The position numbers and the translations under genes are program-made. This document shows positions 35,910 through 44,564 of a DNA stretch of 64,000 nucleotides, piece by piece (the first letter of the stretch is position 1; each line of letters starts with the position of its first letter). This DNA is from Chryseobacterium sp. 18061. GTDB lineage: Bacteria > Pseudomonadota > Gammaproteobacteria > Enterobacterales > Enterobacteriaceae. The stretch lies in the NCBI GenBank assembly GCA_902706205.1, contig CACSKA010000005.1:62001-126000 (forward strand), given 5' to 3'. The notes beneath the pieces are model-generated. The model did not search any database. It was not told the DNA's origin and saw only the letters and a list, made by a program, of their open reading frames with translations.

Positions 35910-37476
35910 CTGCGTCCTCCTGATTTGATTGCTGCATGTTATTGCTGAATATCTGAGCCGCCCACGCGGGGGGTTTCAGCCTCGCCTTTTCACGTGCCTC
36001 CATTTCCAGCACCTGCTGAGCAAAGACATCCTCGTAATCCAGACCGCGTTTCGCGCATTCAATTTCGAACGTGCTTAAACCCGCCTCGATAAGCATCACG
36101 GCCTCCTGTACTTCTTTCAGACCGTCAATCGCCATGCGCCCGGAGCCAATCCACTCGCATTTGGACCAGGAGTTTCTGGCTTCATGAAAAGCAAATCTGG
36201 CGCGGGACGGCAGACGAATCACGCCGCGAATAATGGCCTCCTCCAGCCAGCAGAGGAACATCTGGCTGGCCATGCGGGCGGCGATGAACTTTCTGCGGCC
36301 CATAAAGTAGGCCCAGGACTCATTCGCACTCGCGCGGGCGGTGGAATAGCTGAGCTGAGAATAATTACGGGACAGCTGCTCGTAGGACACGCCAAGACCC
36401 GCGGCGACATTGCGCAGCAGCGCGGCTTCAAACGTGGAAAAACCGTTGTCGGCATTTTGCGCCGTCAGCAGGTTCAGTGAGTCGCCGGGGGCCAGGTGCG
36501 AGGCTTTTACACCATTCATTTTGACAGGCTGGGCGGCATAGTAGGTATTCAGCACTTTCAGCAGGTCGTTGAATTTGCTCTTGCCCCCTTCTTCACCGCT
36601 GCCCAGCAGAAACTCCTGCGCGCTGTCGCTGTCCAGCTCGCTTTCGATGGTCAGCGCATACATCGCTTTGACAATCGCGCTCTGAAGCTGTGTTTTTTGC
36701 AGCGAGTCGAGCATTTTCATCTGCTCCATCACGCTGTAAAACTGATTCGCTCCCCGGCTCTGACCATCCTCCAGTGGTTCGAAAATGTGGATCATCGCGG
36801 GGCGACCGCTGGACAGTTCGCGAGGAATGAACTTCCACTCCTGAGCCGTCCAGGACGGATACGCATCGCTGCTGACGTGATAACCCATCGCCGCACCCGC
36901 GTCGTTAGTCTGGATGCCTGCCCGAAGGTTTTTGCTGTCCGTTTTTCCGAACGGGTTGCTGATGCGTTTGGGGCTGACCATCCTGAACTGCGTTTTAAAA
37001 ACGCGACTGCTGCGCTTATCCCAGCAGGGCTGGACAAACAACTCGCCGTTGAACGCGTGCGTGGCGACACCTTCGCGGATCATCATCGTAAACGTGCGCT
37101 TGCGCTCGGCATCGATGTAGCAGTGGTCATCCTCTGCAAACTCCCACCATGCGTCCTCTACGTCGCGGGCAAAGGCGCGCGCATCCTCCTGCGATATCCC
37201 CAGATAGCGCCAGTTAGGGCGGTAGCTGAGACGAAAGAACGCCCCGACCACATGGTCCTGATGAAGCTGAATAGCGTTGGCGGCATAGCCGTTATTGCGT
37301 ACCAGATCCTCCGCGCGGGCATTGCCGCGCTCAAACGTCGGCAAAAGCGCCTCGTCGGCACTTTCCAGCGAGGGGTTCCAGTCCCGTAACTGACCACCAA
37401 ATCCGCTCCCGCCTCCCTGATAGCCTGCGTATTCACGCAGCGGCGTTAAGCCGTCCGGTCCGAGTAGCTGATTCAA
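35893..37476 (-). CDS. B: Portal protein B (lambda type)
   Basis: 527 residues, lambda B has 533, with long shared runs such as GFGGQLRDWNPSLES, NNGYAANAIQLHQDH, GRRKFIAARMASQMFLCWLE and DWIGSGRMAIDGLKE-like segment. Twelve copies form the DNA entry portal. The start is TTG at 37476, overlapping the W stop (TTTGA), where no ATG or GTG fits; this decides the start. Confidence 0.96.
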   Translation of the reverse strand: MNQLLGPDGLTPLREYAGYQGGGSGFGGQLRDWNPSLESADEALLPTFERGNARAEDLVRNNGYAANAIQLHQDHVVGAFFRLSYRPNWRYLGISQEDARAFARDVEDAWWEFAEDDHCYIDAERKRTFTMMIREGVATHAFNGELFVQPCWDKRSSRVFKTQFRMVSPKRISNPFGKTDSKNLRAGIQTNDAGAAMGYHVSSDAYPSWTAQEWKFIPRELSSGRPAMIHIFEPLEDGQSRGANQFYSVMEQMKMLDSLQKTQLQSAIVKAMYALTIESELDSDSAQEFLLGSGEEGGKSKFNDLLKVLNTYYAAQPVKMNGVKASHLAPGDSLNLLTAQNADNGFSTFEAALLRNVAAGLGVSYEQLSRNYSQLSYSTARASANESWAYFMGRRKFIAARMASQMFLCWLEEAIIRGVIRLPSRARFAFHEARNSWSKCEWIGSGRMAIDGLKEVQEAVMLIEAGLSTFEIECAKRGLDYEDVFAQQVLEMEAREKARLKPPAWAAQIFSNNMQQSNQEDADANAA

Positions 37477-37676
37477 AGGAAAAACCTCACTGGCGCACGG
37501 CGTTTTGACAGGCCCAGTGCGTCCTCAAGCTCTTTAATGTATTTCTTAAGGTCGCCAATATTGATGGAGGAATACTCCACCCGGCGTCCGTCTTTCATGA
37601 TGGTGGCCACCCGTTTTCCGATAGCCAGCTCATGCAGTGCACGACGGGCTTCGGTCAGGTCAGTCATTGTCGCCAT
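37473..37676 (-). CDS. Head-tail joining protein W (lambda type)
   Basis: 67 residues, lambda W has 68. Conserved core ARRALHELAIGKRVATIMKD and DLKKYIKELE. W stabilises filled heads before tail attachment. It overlaps terminase A and the portal start. Confidence 0.94.
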   Translation of the reverse strand: MATMTDLTEARRALHELAIGKRVATIMKDGRRVEYSSINIGDLKKYIKELEDALGLSKRRAPVRFFL

Positions 37677-39603
37677 CGTTACCTCCTAATTGTTTAGCCA
37701 GCGCTGCCAGTTCCTGGAGGCTGTCCTGTTTCCGGCGCTGAGCGGTATCATCCTGCTGGCTCGCCAGCAGCTCATCCAGATCGACCTGGAAGCGGGATTT
37801 ACCGATGCGCAAGGCAGCCAGTGCATAAACCTTGCAGTCCAGCGCCTCGTTGCGGCGTTTCTTGTTGTCCCAGACCAGCACGCTTTTGCCTTTTACCTTC
37901 TTCTCGACCAGCTCTTCGGACGTCAGCTGCTCCGCTTCGGTCAGGTCAAAAACATCAGGGTCATCCGGGAAGTGAATTGCGCCGGGACACGGCTCACCGT
38001 TCTCCGGCACCAGCGTCAGGCGGTGATAGATTTGCTCTTTTGCGGTATCGGTGCCGACTTCCGTCAGGTACACGCCTTTTTTGTTCTTCTTGCGGGGCAT
38101 GTCCGCAACCGGCCTGCCGTAAACGGACGAGCCCTTAATCGGGATCACCCGGAACAGGCCGTGCATACGGGAGCGCTTATAGACTATATCCGGGTCGATG
38201 CCGCCGCTGTCCCAGCAGATGCGGGAAATGGATATCTCCGTGCCATTCTGACGGGTATAGCGCTTGTTGATAGCCTCATCCACGCGCAGCAGCGTTTCTT
38301 CATCGTCGTGTCGGCCCATCACGATCACCCGGTCAATCAGCCAGGACTCTTCACCCGGCCCCCATCCCCAGACACGCATTTCGTAGCGGTCCAGCTGGGA
38401 GTCGATGCCTGCCGTCAGATACACGGCGCGTTCTGGAACCCTGGCGGCGTAGGTTTCTTTTCGCTCTTTTAGCAATTCTGCGCTGGGACGCTCACCGACT
38501 GCCGGTGACCAGGTTTCGCCCAGCGTGGTGTTAACGAACGCGGTCATTTTTTCCGTGTCGCCAACCGCATCTTCAAACTCGCTGACGATTTTCACCCAGG
38601 TGGTAAACGGGCTGTAAGCTGTCCAGATGTGGAACGTGATATTTTTCGGGGTGGCAATATCATGGCCATCGGCGCTCATCCAGCGGATGCCGTCATCCGT
38701 CCAGATGCCGGTCATCTCGCATACGTAGCGCGCGCCGGTGTAATCCAGCTCATGCTGGCGAATAACGCAGCCGTTGTGCTCGCACAGGTAATAAACACTT
38801 TCGGGGTTGCCCCGATCCCATTTGAAACCAAACGGCGTCTCTTTTTCACCGAACTGCAGATGCTGGTATTCAGCGCAGTGTGGGCAGCGAACATGAAATC
38901 GCATCATGTGCGGCGACTCACTCGCAGCCTTTTCCATCTGGCACTGGCCTTTGATTTTCGGTGTAGAGCCTCGGATGCTTTTGGGCCAGACGGAACCCTC
39001 AATACGCTTATCACCCAGGGATATCGGCGAACCCTCACCCTCAATGCTTTTATCGAACGATGACAGTTCATCGAACGCCACAACATCGACCGACTTTGCG
39101 CGGTAGTTTTTTGCCGACTTCCCGCCCAGCACGCGCAAGCTTCTGCCGTTGGAAAAGCTTTTCAGGGTGACTGTGTTGTCTTTGTGTTTTTTTCCATACC
39201 AGGGCGCCAGCGCCAGTAAAGGGGGAACGTCGCGGATAGTCGGGGTGACATCCACCTTCATGAAGTCTTTCGCGTCATCATCCGTGGGGAGCCAGGTGAT
39301 AATGCTGCGCTGTTTGTGGGCGATAAAATATGCCAGTACGCCAAACAGCATTTTGCTGTAACCCACGCGCGCAGATTTTATCAGGTTAACTTTCTGGACT
39401 TCTTCCGACCCCATCGCGTTAATAATGGCCTTTTGAAATGGTAGCGTTTCCCAGCGCCCTTCCTGATAGTTGTTTTCTTTCGGCAAATAATAATGCTCAT
39501 CCACCCATTCAACTGCGGTCAGGTCCGGGGGTTTATACAGACCAGCCAGCCCACGGCGGACAGCGACGACAAGGTTATTAATCAGTGCCGTTGAGGTATT
39601 CAT
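37660..39603 (-). CDS. A: Terminase large subunit A (lambda type)
   Basis: 647 residues, lambda A has 641. GpA family: N-terminal ATPase with the segment QKVNLIKSARVGYSKMLFG (Walker-type loop) and VVAFDELSSFD (Walker B), C-terminal nuclease with GIDSQLDRYEMRVWGWGPGE and WDSGG. It cuts cos ends and drives DNA packaging. It overlaps the small subunit gene by 26 bp, as in lambda. Confidence 0.96.
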   Translation of the reverse strand: MNTSTALINNLVVAVRRGLAGLYKPPDLTAVEWVDEHYYLPKENNYQEGRWETLPFQKAIINAMGSEEVQKVNLIKSARVGYSKMLFGVLAYFIAHKQRSIITWLPTDDDAKDFMKVDVTPTIRDVPPLLALAPWYGKKHKDNTVTLKSFSNGRSLRVLGGKSAKNYRAKSVDVVAFDELSSFDKSIEGEGSPISLGDKRIEGSVWPKSIRGSTPKIKGQCQMEKAASESPHMMRFHVRCPHCAEYQHLQFGEKETPFGFKWDRGNPESVYYLCEHNGCVIRQHELDYTGARYVCEMTGIWTDDGIRWMSADGHDIATPKNITFHIWTAYSPFTTWVKIVSEFEDAVGDTEKMTAFVNTTLGETWSPAVGERPSAELLKERKETYAARVPERAVYLTAGIDSQLDRYEMRVWGWGPGEESWLIDRVIVMGRHDDEETLLRVDEAINKRYTRQNGTEISISRICWDSGGIDPDIVYKRSRMHGLFRVIPIKGSSVYGRPVADMPRKKNKKGVYLTEVGTDTAKEQIYHRLTLVPENGEPCPGAIHFPDDPDVFDLTEAEQLTSEELVEKKVKGKSVLVWDNKKRRNEALDCKVYALAALRIGKSRFQVDLDELLASQQDDTAQRRKQDSLQELAALAKQLGGNDGDND

Positions 39604-40078
39604 CTAATAATTCTGGAATCCTGTCTCCGGTGTTGGATGCCTTATTTCTGGCTTTTATAATTTCGTTTTTCAGGTAGTCAACCTGCCGCTTATCCAGCCC
39701 CGGAAACTTACGCTGATAACCCAGCGGGATGGTGTCCAGAATACTGGCTACCTCTCCGGTTATTTTTGTAAGGACGAAAGTGCAGAATGCGGTATCAACC
39801 AGCAATGCTTCTTCCCGTGCATTCTCTCGTTCTTGTTCGTCAGCCTGCGCTTTAAGCAGGCGGTGGCGCTCAAATTTAATGTCTTCATCCAGACCGTCAT
39901 CGTCGCTTTCATTTCTTGACTCGTCTCGATACAACAACCGGTTATTGAGCACACTTCGGACATCATAAAACGTCTCACGCCCCCGCTTCTCTGTCGGTTC
40001 AACTCGCCATTTATCAAAGGCTTGCACAGAAATTCCCAGGCTGGCCGCCATATCTTTTTTATTCAGGTAAACACCCAT
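39578..40078 (-). CDS. Terminase small subunit (Nu1-like)
   Basis: 166 residues, lambda Nu1 has 181. N-terminal winged-helix HTH (NKKDMAASLGISVQAFDKW), then a close match to Nu1: FERHRLLKAQADEQERENA, DTAFCTFVLTKITGEVASIL and KNEIIKARNKASN. It binds cosB next to the cut site. First gene of the packaging block; the cos-like region lies just upstream. Confidence 0.94.
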   Translation of the reverse strand: MGVYLNKKDMAASLGISVQAFDKWRVEPTEKRGRETFYDVRSVLNNRLLYRDESRNESDDDGLDEDIKFERHRLLKAQADEQERENAREEALLVDTAFCTFVLTKITGEVASILDTIPLGYQRKFPGLDKRQVDYLKNEIIKARNKASNTGDRIPELLDEYLNGTD

Positions 40079-40175
40079 AAGTTGTCCTTTTCATGGTGTC
40101 AGGTTGTTGTATTTTTTTTCGAAAGCCGCGCAGGACAAGGGCTGGCGGCAAACAACTAAACAACAACCGGCCTTC

Positions 40176-40240
40176 TCAAAAAATTTCGTATATAGCGGGA
40201 GCCTGCGGGTATACATCCCCTCGGTGTTCACAGGTGCCAG
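40176..40240 (-). other. Candidate cos region
   Basis: Directly upstream of the Nu1-like gene, where lambda has cos. Read leftward, CGCTATATACGAAATTTTTT resembles lambda's sequence after cosN (CGCTATTTATGAAAATTTT), and about 25 bases before it lies the imperfect dyad GGGGATGTATACCC. The exact nick positions cannot be read off. The rest of 40079-40407 contains no gene. Confidence 0.45.
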
Positions 40241-40407
40241 GGAGGACCCGGCGAAAGCCAGAGGTGGTAATCATTCGCATTTAATGCAAGGTGGTAGTAA
40301 TAGTTCGCATTCTAACTAATTTCCCACACGCCTCCCCCTCTGCGTGGCACCAGGCGAGCTTCAGTGGTACGCTCGTGAGACCTCCCATCAACCACAAGGA
40401 TTTGCTT

Positions 40408-40533
40408 ATGAGATATGTGTGTTTGCTCGTTATCGCGCTGGCGCTAACGTCATGCTCTTCTGGTGTCGGTGTGGGTGCCACTGGTGGCAATAGCGGCATG
40501 GCAGTAGGTATTGGGTCTGGTATCACCTTCTAA
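40408..40533 (+). CDS. Small phage lipoprotein
   Basis: 41 residues with a lipoprotein signal MRYVCLLVIALALTSC (lipobox LTSC, Cys16) and a Gly/Val-rich mature part (SSGVGVGATGGNSGMAVGIG) of only 25 residues. AAGGA precedes the ATG and a terminator follows. It is the only plus-strand gene between the packaging and lysis genes, so it has its own transcription unit, as with lysogenic-conversion lipoproteins such as Bor. Function unknown; an outer-membrane role is inferred. Confidence 0.7.
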   Translation: MRYVCLLVIALALTSCSSGVGVGATGGNSGMAVGIGSGITF

Positions 40534-40540
40534 CCAGATA

Positions 40541-40563
40541 AAAAACCGCCGGAGGCGGTCTTT
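40541..40563 (+). terminator. Terminator of the lipoprotein gene
   Basis: ACCGCC-GGA-GGCGGT stem preceded by A-run and followed by CTTTAT, so it can act in both directions between the lipoprotein gene and the leftward-read gene at 40582. Confidence 0.75.
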
Positions 40564-40581
40564 ATATCTGTGGTGTAATGG

Positions 40582-41094
40582 CTAAGGCGAGCTGATCCAG
40601 CCTTTAAACGATTCCTTGCTTAAGTGCGGATCAACAATATCCATAAAAACTAAATCCTTAATTTTTTCACACACTTCAATATACGCCCCGTCCTCTCCAT
40701 CGCTGACTTTGTATTCATCACCATGATTGAAAGTATTTTGATGCAATCGCACATTTATTTCGTTGTCTATAATGGACAGGGTCACGTATATAAACGCTTC
40801 TTCACCGCCCCGAGGCGAATCGTTGATAGCAGTGGCAAGAATAAATCTCGCTGTATACGTTTCCCCGAGGTCTAACGTGACAGGACTTGCATCCTTTTCG
40901 TTTTCATCTAACAAGCGTACATAAGGCCTGTCCGCATGATTAAGATCTTTCCATGAAATTCCAGGCAACCCTAGCGAATCGATATAGGAATTCCTCAAAC
41001 CAGCGATGGCATCACGCAGACGTGATATGTGTTGCTTTCGGGATTCATCAAGCTTTTCGCGCTTCGCCTTAATATCAGCGTAAGTGATCGTCAT
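40582..41094 (-). CDS. Unknown protein between lysis and packaging genes
   Basis: 170 residues from the ATG at 41094. An alternative start at 41133 has GGAG six bases upstream and would add 13 residues. The N-terminus is a basic coiled coil (ADIKAKREKLDESRKQHISR); the rest is a mixed alpha/beta soluble domain (ETYTARFILATAINDSPRGG, IYVTLSIIDNEINVRLH). No family recognised. Expressed late with its neighbours by orientation, though a terminator pair isolates it. Confidence 0.7.
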   Translation of the reverse strand: MTITYADIKAKREKLDESRKQHISRLRDAIAGLRNSYIDSLGLPGISWKDLNHADRPYVRLLDENEKDASPVTLDLGETYTARFILATAINDSPRGGEEAFIYVTLSIIDNEINVRLHQNTFNHGDEYKVSDGEDGAYIEVCEKIKDLVFMDIVDPHLSKESFKGWISSP

Positions 41095-41189
41095 TTTATT
41101 ATTCCATTTCTTCGATATATGACCGTTTAGCATCACCTTCTCCAATATAATTTTCAACGATCTGAAGCACAGAAACCGGGATTACTATT

Positions 41190-41720
41190 TCACTCGAACG
41201 CATTACCGTTGGTCACTCTGTTGTAAGTTCGCTCGCAGCTGGAGCCTTTGACATAATTGCGGTCAGCCTCTTCTGCATACTCTCCCGCTGCTTTGTCAGA
41301 TTCCCTGTACAGCTGGGCGAGCAGTACGATGGTCTCGGACTTTGCCTGGCTGACTGCGGCAGCGCTGGAAAGCTTGCTGGTTGCACGGTCGGCGGCATAA
41401 CGCTTTTGCAGCCGGTCGAGTTGTTGCTGCAGGCCGTCACCAACACGCTGAGCATGAGCAGCATCAGCTTTGGCTTTTGCCATTTCTTCATCGGCCTTTC
41501 TCCCTTCTTCCACAACTGCAATTTGGCGCTGCTGCTCAATGTTGCGCTGCCTGGCTTCCTCGGCGACTCGGAACTTCGCATCATCAGCATCTCGCTGTGC
41601 CCATTGCAGCTTCCATGCTGCATCTGCTGAATCATACCCGGCGCTATATGAACGCCATAACAGAAAAGCCACCAGTAGCATCAGCACCAGTGGCTTCCAG
41701 TACTTCATCAGGACAGACAT
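41190..41720 (-). CDS. Rz-like inner-membrane spanin (DUF2514 type)
   Basis: 176 residues. N-terminal membrane helix (WKPLVLMLLVAFLLW), then a long coiled coil (AEEARQRNIEQQRQIAVVEE to DGLQQQLDRLQKRY) and a periplasmic end. This is the inner-membrane half of the spanin that fuses inner and outer membranes at lysis. An outer-membrane lipoprotein partner is encoded within it in another frame (41213-41491). It follows the endolysin gene by one base. Confidence 0.85.
   Translation of the reverse strand: MSVLMKYWKPLVLMLLVAFLLWRSYSAGYDSADAAWKLQWAQRDADDAKFRVAEEARQRNIEQQRQIAVVEEGRKADEEMAKAKADAAHAQRVGDGLQQQLDRLQKRYAADRATSKLSSAAAVSQAKSETIVLLAQLYRESDKAAGEYAEEADRNYVKGSSCERTYNRVTNGNAFE
41213..41491 (-). 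CDS. Rz1-like outer-membrane spanin lipoprotein nested in Rz
   Basis: 92 residues in a different frame, fully inside the Rz-like gene. ATG at 41491 is preceded by GGGAGAAAGG. The protein starts KKWQKPKLMLLMLSVLVTAC, a lipoprotein signal with lipobox VTAC (Cys21), followed by a proline-rich part (MPPTVQPASFPALP) typical of Rz1. Nested Rz1 is known in lambda; here it ends before the Rz stop. Confidence 0.85.
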   Translation of the reverse strand: MKKWQKPKLMLLMLSVLVTACSNNSTGCKSVMPPTVQPASFPALPQSARQSPRPSYCSPSCTGNLTKQRESMQKRLTAIMSKAPAASELTTE

Positions 41721-41721
41721 C

Positions 41722-42204
41722 TCACGCCTCGCTTACTGAGCGGCTCCCGCTAATCTCAGGCAACGCCAGCGGTAAATTCGGCACACCAGCAGGCCAGCGG
41801 TACCCGGTCACGCGAGAGCGGGCAAAGGCGCGAATGTTTACCGCATCGCTCTGATTGCCGCCCAGCACCATCAGGTCACCATTTGGCGCTTTACCTACAA
41901 CGAAACCAACGTGCCCACCACCGCTGCGACTGAACACCACCACACAACCCAGCGCAGGCTCTTTCAGTTCACTACCCCACGAAAGATAAGACTTTGCCGA
42001 CTCGAAACGGCTCGATTGAATACCGACGCGTTCGAGCACACCGCCAACAAATGCAGCACACCACGGAGTCTCATCATCTTTAATGCCGCCGCGCTTAATG
42101 TCTTTCCAGAGCTGCAGAATGAACGGATTATGGCGAGTACCATGAATCTCTCTTTCGCCAATGTATTTTCGGGCTTCTGTCAGCCACGCAGGTTCGTTTT
42201 TCAT
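41722..42204 (-). CDS. Endolysin, TIGR02594/CHAP-like amidase
   Basis: 160 residues. Cys-His hydrolase pattern with Cys49 in ETPWCAAFVG and His98 in GGGHVGFV, followed by the NQSDAVNIRAF segment typical of TIGR02594 proteins. No signal peptide, so release depends on the holin upstream. It probably cuts the peptide part of peptidoglycan. It lies 3 bp after the holin gene. Confidence 0.87.
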   Translation of the reverse strand: MKNEPAWLTEARKYIGEREIHGTRHNPFILQLWKDIKRGGIKDDETPWCAAFVGGVLERVGIQSSRFESAKSYLSWGSELKEPALGCVVVFSRSGGGHVGFVVGKAPNGDLMVLGGNQSDAVNIRAFARSRVTGYRWPAGVPNLPLALPEISGSRSVSEA

Positions 42205-42207
42205 ATA

Positions 42208-42486
42208 TCACCGTGAGAAGGGTTTTGAAAGCTTTGCAATATTGCCCTTGGCGTTAATAACAGCCACCAGCAATGTCACAGCGAGAATGGTATGAGGAAT
42301 GCTTATGCTCTTGATCAGCCCGGTAACTATCATGATTGCTATCGAAACAGCACTGACCATCACCACAAACGCAATGAGCGACTTTTTGAAGCTGTAATTC
42401 GCCCCACCGCGCTTGTAATGGAAAAGCGTCACGAATATCGCAACAAACACGCCGAAATTAACCGAGAGAAGTAATTCATTTAGCAT
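42208..42486 (-). CDS. Holin
   Basis: 92 residues from the ATG at 42486 with an excellent AAGGAGG site. Three hydrophobic segments (NELLLSVNFGVFVAIFVTLF, SLIAFVVMVSAVSIAIMIV, TILAVTLLVAVI) and a basic tail. Directly before endolysin, so it likely forms the timed membrane holes. Overlaps the preceding holin-like gene by 11 bp. Confidence 0.82.
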   Translation of the reverse strand: MLNELLLSVNFGVFVAIFVTLFHYKRGGANYSFKKSLIAFVVMVSAVSIAIMIVTGLIKSISIPHTILAVTLLVAVINAKGNIAKLSKPFSR

Positions 42487-42877
42487 TGCCGCCTCCTTTG
42501 AAGAGACTTGTGACTGAGGTGAATAGCGTCCTGAATACCGCCCCCGGGTCACTGGCAAATGCCATCAGGACTTTCACCACTACAGCACTGGCCACCAGCG
42601 CACCGATCGGCAACCTGGCGTTTACCTCATCAGGAGTGACCGCAGTAATCAGCGATGCTGTTAATGGTGCCGCTGTGATGCCAGCAACAATCGACGGGAT
42701 TAACAGCAGCCAGCGCACCAGTAACGAATATTCTTTATTGGTGAACACGAAGATAAGCGCACCGAACGTTGCGGCCACCAGCACACCTGCGTCGATTTGT
42801 GGTGTAAGCCCGGCAATTGAGATGCCAAGCACCGTCAGACCAGCCTTACCTGTACTGCTGATCAAGGGGTCAGCCAT
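42476..42877 (-). CDS. Second holin-like membrane protein
   Basis: 133 residues from the ATG at 42877 (AGGAG upstream). Four hydrophobic stretches (AGLTVLGISIAGL, VLVAATFGALIFVF, WLLLIPSIVAGITAAPL, GALVASAVVVKVLMAF) and a basic C-terminus. First gene of the lysis cassette. It could be the true holin with the next protein as antiholin, or the reverse; sequence does not decide. Confidence 0.78.
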   Translation of the reverse strand: MADPLISSTGKAGLTVLGISIAGLTPQIDAGVLVAATFGALIFVFTNKEYSLLVRWLLLIPSIVAGITAAPLTASLITAVTPDEVNARLPIGALVASAVVVKVLMAFASDPGAVFRTLFTSVTSLFKGGGNAK

Positions 42878-43009
42878 GTTTTTTGCTCCTTTAATTGCCG
42901 GACTCCGGATGTATGCTGCCAAATAACCACTCATTTAATTGGGTTATATCTTCCGCAAAGTTTGCCTAATTGGTACCGTTGATTGCTCTAAACTTGAAAA
43001 GGAAGCGTC

Positions 43010-43261
43010 ATGAAAGATACCCCCCTGGAAAAACTCACAATTCCAATGAATATTGATAAGGTCACGCACCTTTCTTTTGATCCCAACACAGGAGAAATGC
43101 AGCTAATGACTTCCCTGCCACTTTCGGGTGGCTCTCATACAAATATGCTTTTTTCGTTTTCTCCCCAGGCAACAAAAGAAATTGCAAATCTTTTAAAGGA
43201 AGTTTTTTCAGTTCTGGATTCACAATTCGAAGGACCAAAAGACAAAACCTCGTTGCAATAA
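43010..43261 (+). CDS. Unknown 83-residue plus-strand phage protein
   Basis: AAGGAAG ribosome site eight bases before the ATG. The product has a beta-rich first half (LTIPMNIDKVTHLSFDPNTG) and an amphipathic C-terminal helix (QATKEIANLLKEVFSVLDSQ). No family recognised. Its strand is opposite to the late operon, which suggests independent expression, possibly in the lysogen. Confidence 0.7.
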   Translation: MKDTPLEKLTIPMNIDKVTHLSFDPNTGEMQLMTSLPLSGGSHTNMLFSFSPQATKEIANLLKEVFSVLDSQFEGPKDKTSLQ

Positions 43262-43470
43262 TATTTAGAGCCGGTCTAATCCGGCTCGTCTGTTTTAAAA
43301 TCATTCCATCCCCTTCAAAATTGCAGCTAACGAATGAACAAATACCCTTATTTATGCGCCCCGCAGGACGCATGGTAAGGGCATTTACTGAGTAATAGCG
43401 CCCTTCGGCGCATCTTCGGCTTTAACTCCATATAAAACAAAACCCCGGCAGATGCCGAGGCTTCAGGTTT

Positions 43471-43499
43471 TGAGCCGAATGCTCTAATTATTCGGCTCA
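43471..43499. repeat. Inverted repeat between methyltransferase and unknown gene
   Basis: TGAGCCGAAT and ATTCGGCTCA form a perfect 10-bp stem around a 9-nt loop. No T-run follows on either strand, so not a standard terminator. Within the 250-bp gap 43262-43511 I see nothing else. Confidence 0.6.
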
Positions 43500-43511
43500 T
43501 ATCATGAGCCG

Positions 43512-44564
43512 TTAACTGTCAGCGACCGACTCTATTTCATTAACCGTCTGGATAAACCGTTCGGATTCAAGTTCAATGCCTATCGCCTTCCGGCCTAATC
43601 GCTGCGCTGCTTTAATCGTCGAACCTGACCCCATAAAGAAGTCAGCCACCACATCACCCGGTCTGCTGCTGGCGCTAATGATTTGTTCCAGCATGTCGGC
43701 AGGCTTTTCGCATGGGTGCTTACCTGGGTAGAACTGCACGGGCTTATGCGTCCACACGTCGGTGTAAGGCACATCAACAGAAACCGCGAAATAGCGTCTC
43801 AACGATTTGAACTCCTGCATCAGCTCGCCATATGTCTGGTTCAGAACGTGGTATTTCTCCACCAGCTGGTGGTGCGGTTCGTCCAGCAGTTGGTCGGCGT
43901 GCTTCTCTTTGGCAATACGATCAAACAGCGCCTGCAACGTGATGTAGTCGCCTTCTGTTGGCAACTGCCACTGGCTGCCGCTGAACCAGTGCGAAACCAT
44001 GTTCTTCTTCCCGGTCGCGTCAGCTATCTGCTTTGACGTAACGCCCAGGGAATCACGCGCATTGCGGAAATAGTCGATAAGCGGCGACAGAAGGTGCTGT
44101 TTCAGGTTGCGGCACTTCTCCGCATATCCGTCGTTCTTTGGCTTGTATGGCCCCTGATAGTGCTCTGCAAACAGGATGCGCTCAGTCGCCGGGAAATAGG
44201 CGCGCAGGCTTTCTTTATTGCAGCCATTCCAGCGACCGGAAGGTTTAGCCCAGATGATATGGCTCAGGATGTTGAACCGTTCACGCATCATGAGCTCGAT
44301 GTCAGATGCCAGCCGGTGACCACTGAACAGGTAGATGCTGCCGTTAGGTTTCAGCACTCGCCAGAACTCAGCAAGGCACCCATCCAGCCAGCGTAAGTAG
44401 TCCTCATCCCCCTTCCACTGGTTGTCCCAACCGTTAGGCTTCACCTTAAAGTAAGGCGGGTCCGTTACGATCAGGTCAATAGAATCATCAGGAAGGGTTG
44501 CAAGATAATGCAGGCAATCAGCATTGATTAGCTCAATACTGTTTATTTTTACAGTGTTTTTCAT
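43512..44564 (-). CDS. Site-specific DNA methyltransferase (N4/N6 type)
   Basis: 350 residues. Catalytic motif DPPY at residues 35-38 (IVTDPPYFKVKPNG) comes before the SAM-binding motif DFFMGSGST near residue 312, a beta-type order. A helix-turn-helix-like stretch is inserted in the middle (LGVTSKQIADATGKKNMVSHW), likely the target-recognition part. No restriction enzyme gene is next to it, so it is an orphan phage methylase that may hide phage DNA from host restriction. Position is late in the operon, before the lysis genes. Confidence 0.9.
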   Translation of the reverse strand: MKNTVKINSIELINADCLHYLATLPDDSIDLIVTDPPYFKVKPNGWDNQWKGDEDYLRWLDGCLAEFWRVLKPNGSIYLFSGHRLASDIELMMRERFNILSHIIWAKPSGRWNGCNKESLRAYFPATERILFAEHYQGPYKPKNDGYAEKCRNLKQHLLSPLIDYFRNARDSLGVTSKQIADATGKKNMVSHWFSGSQWQLPTEGDYITLQALFDRIAKEKHADQLLDEPHHQLVEKYHVLNQTYGELMQEFKSLRRYFAVSVDVPYTDVWTHKPVQFYPGKHPCEKPADMLEQIISASSRPGDVVADFFMGSGSTIKAAQRLGRKAIGIELESERFIQTVNEIESVADS

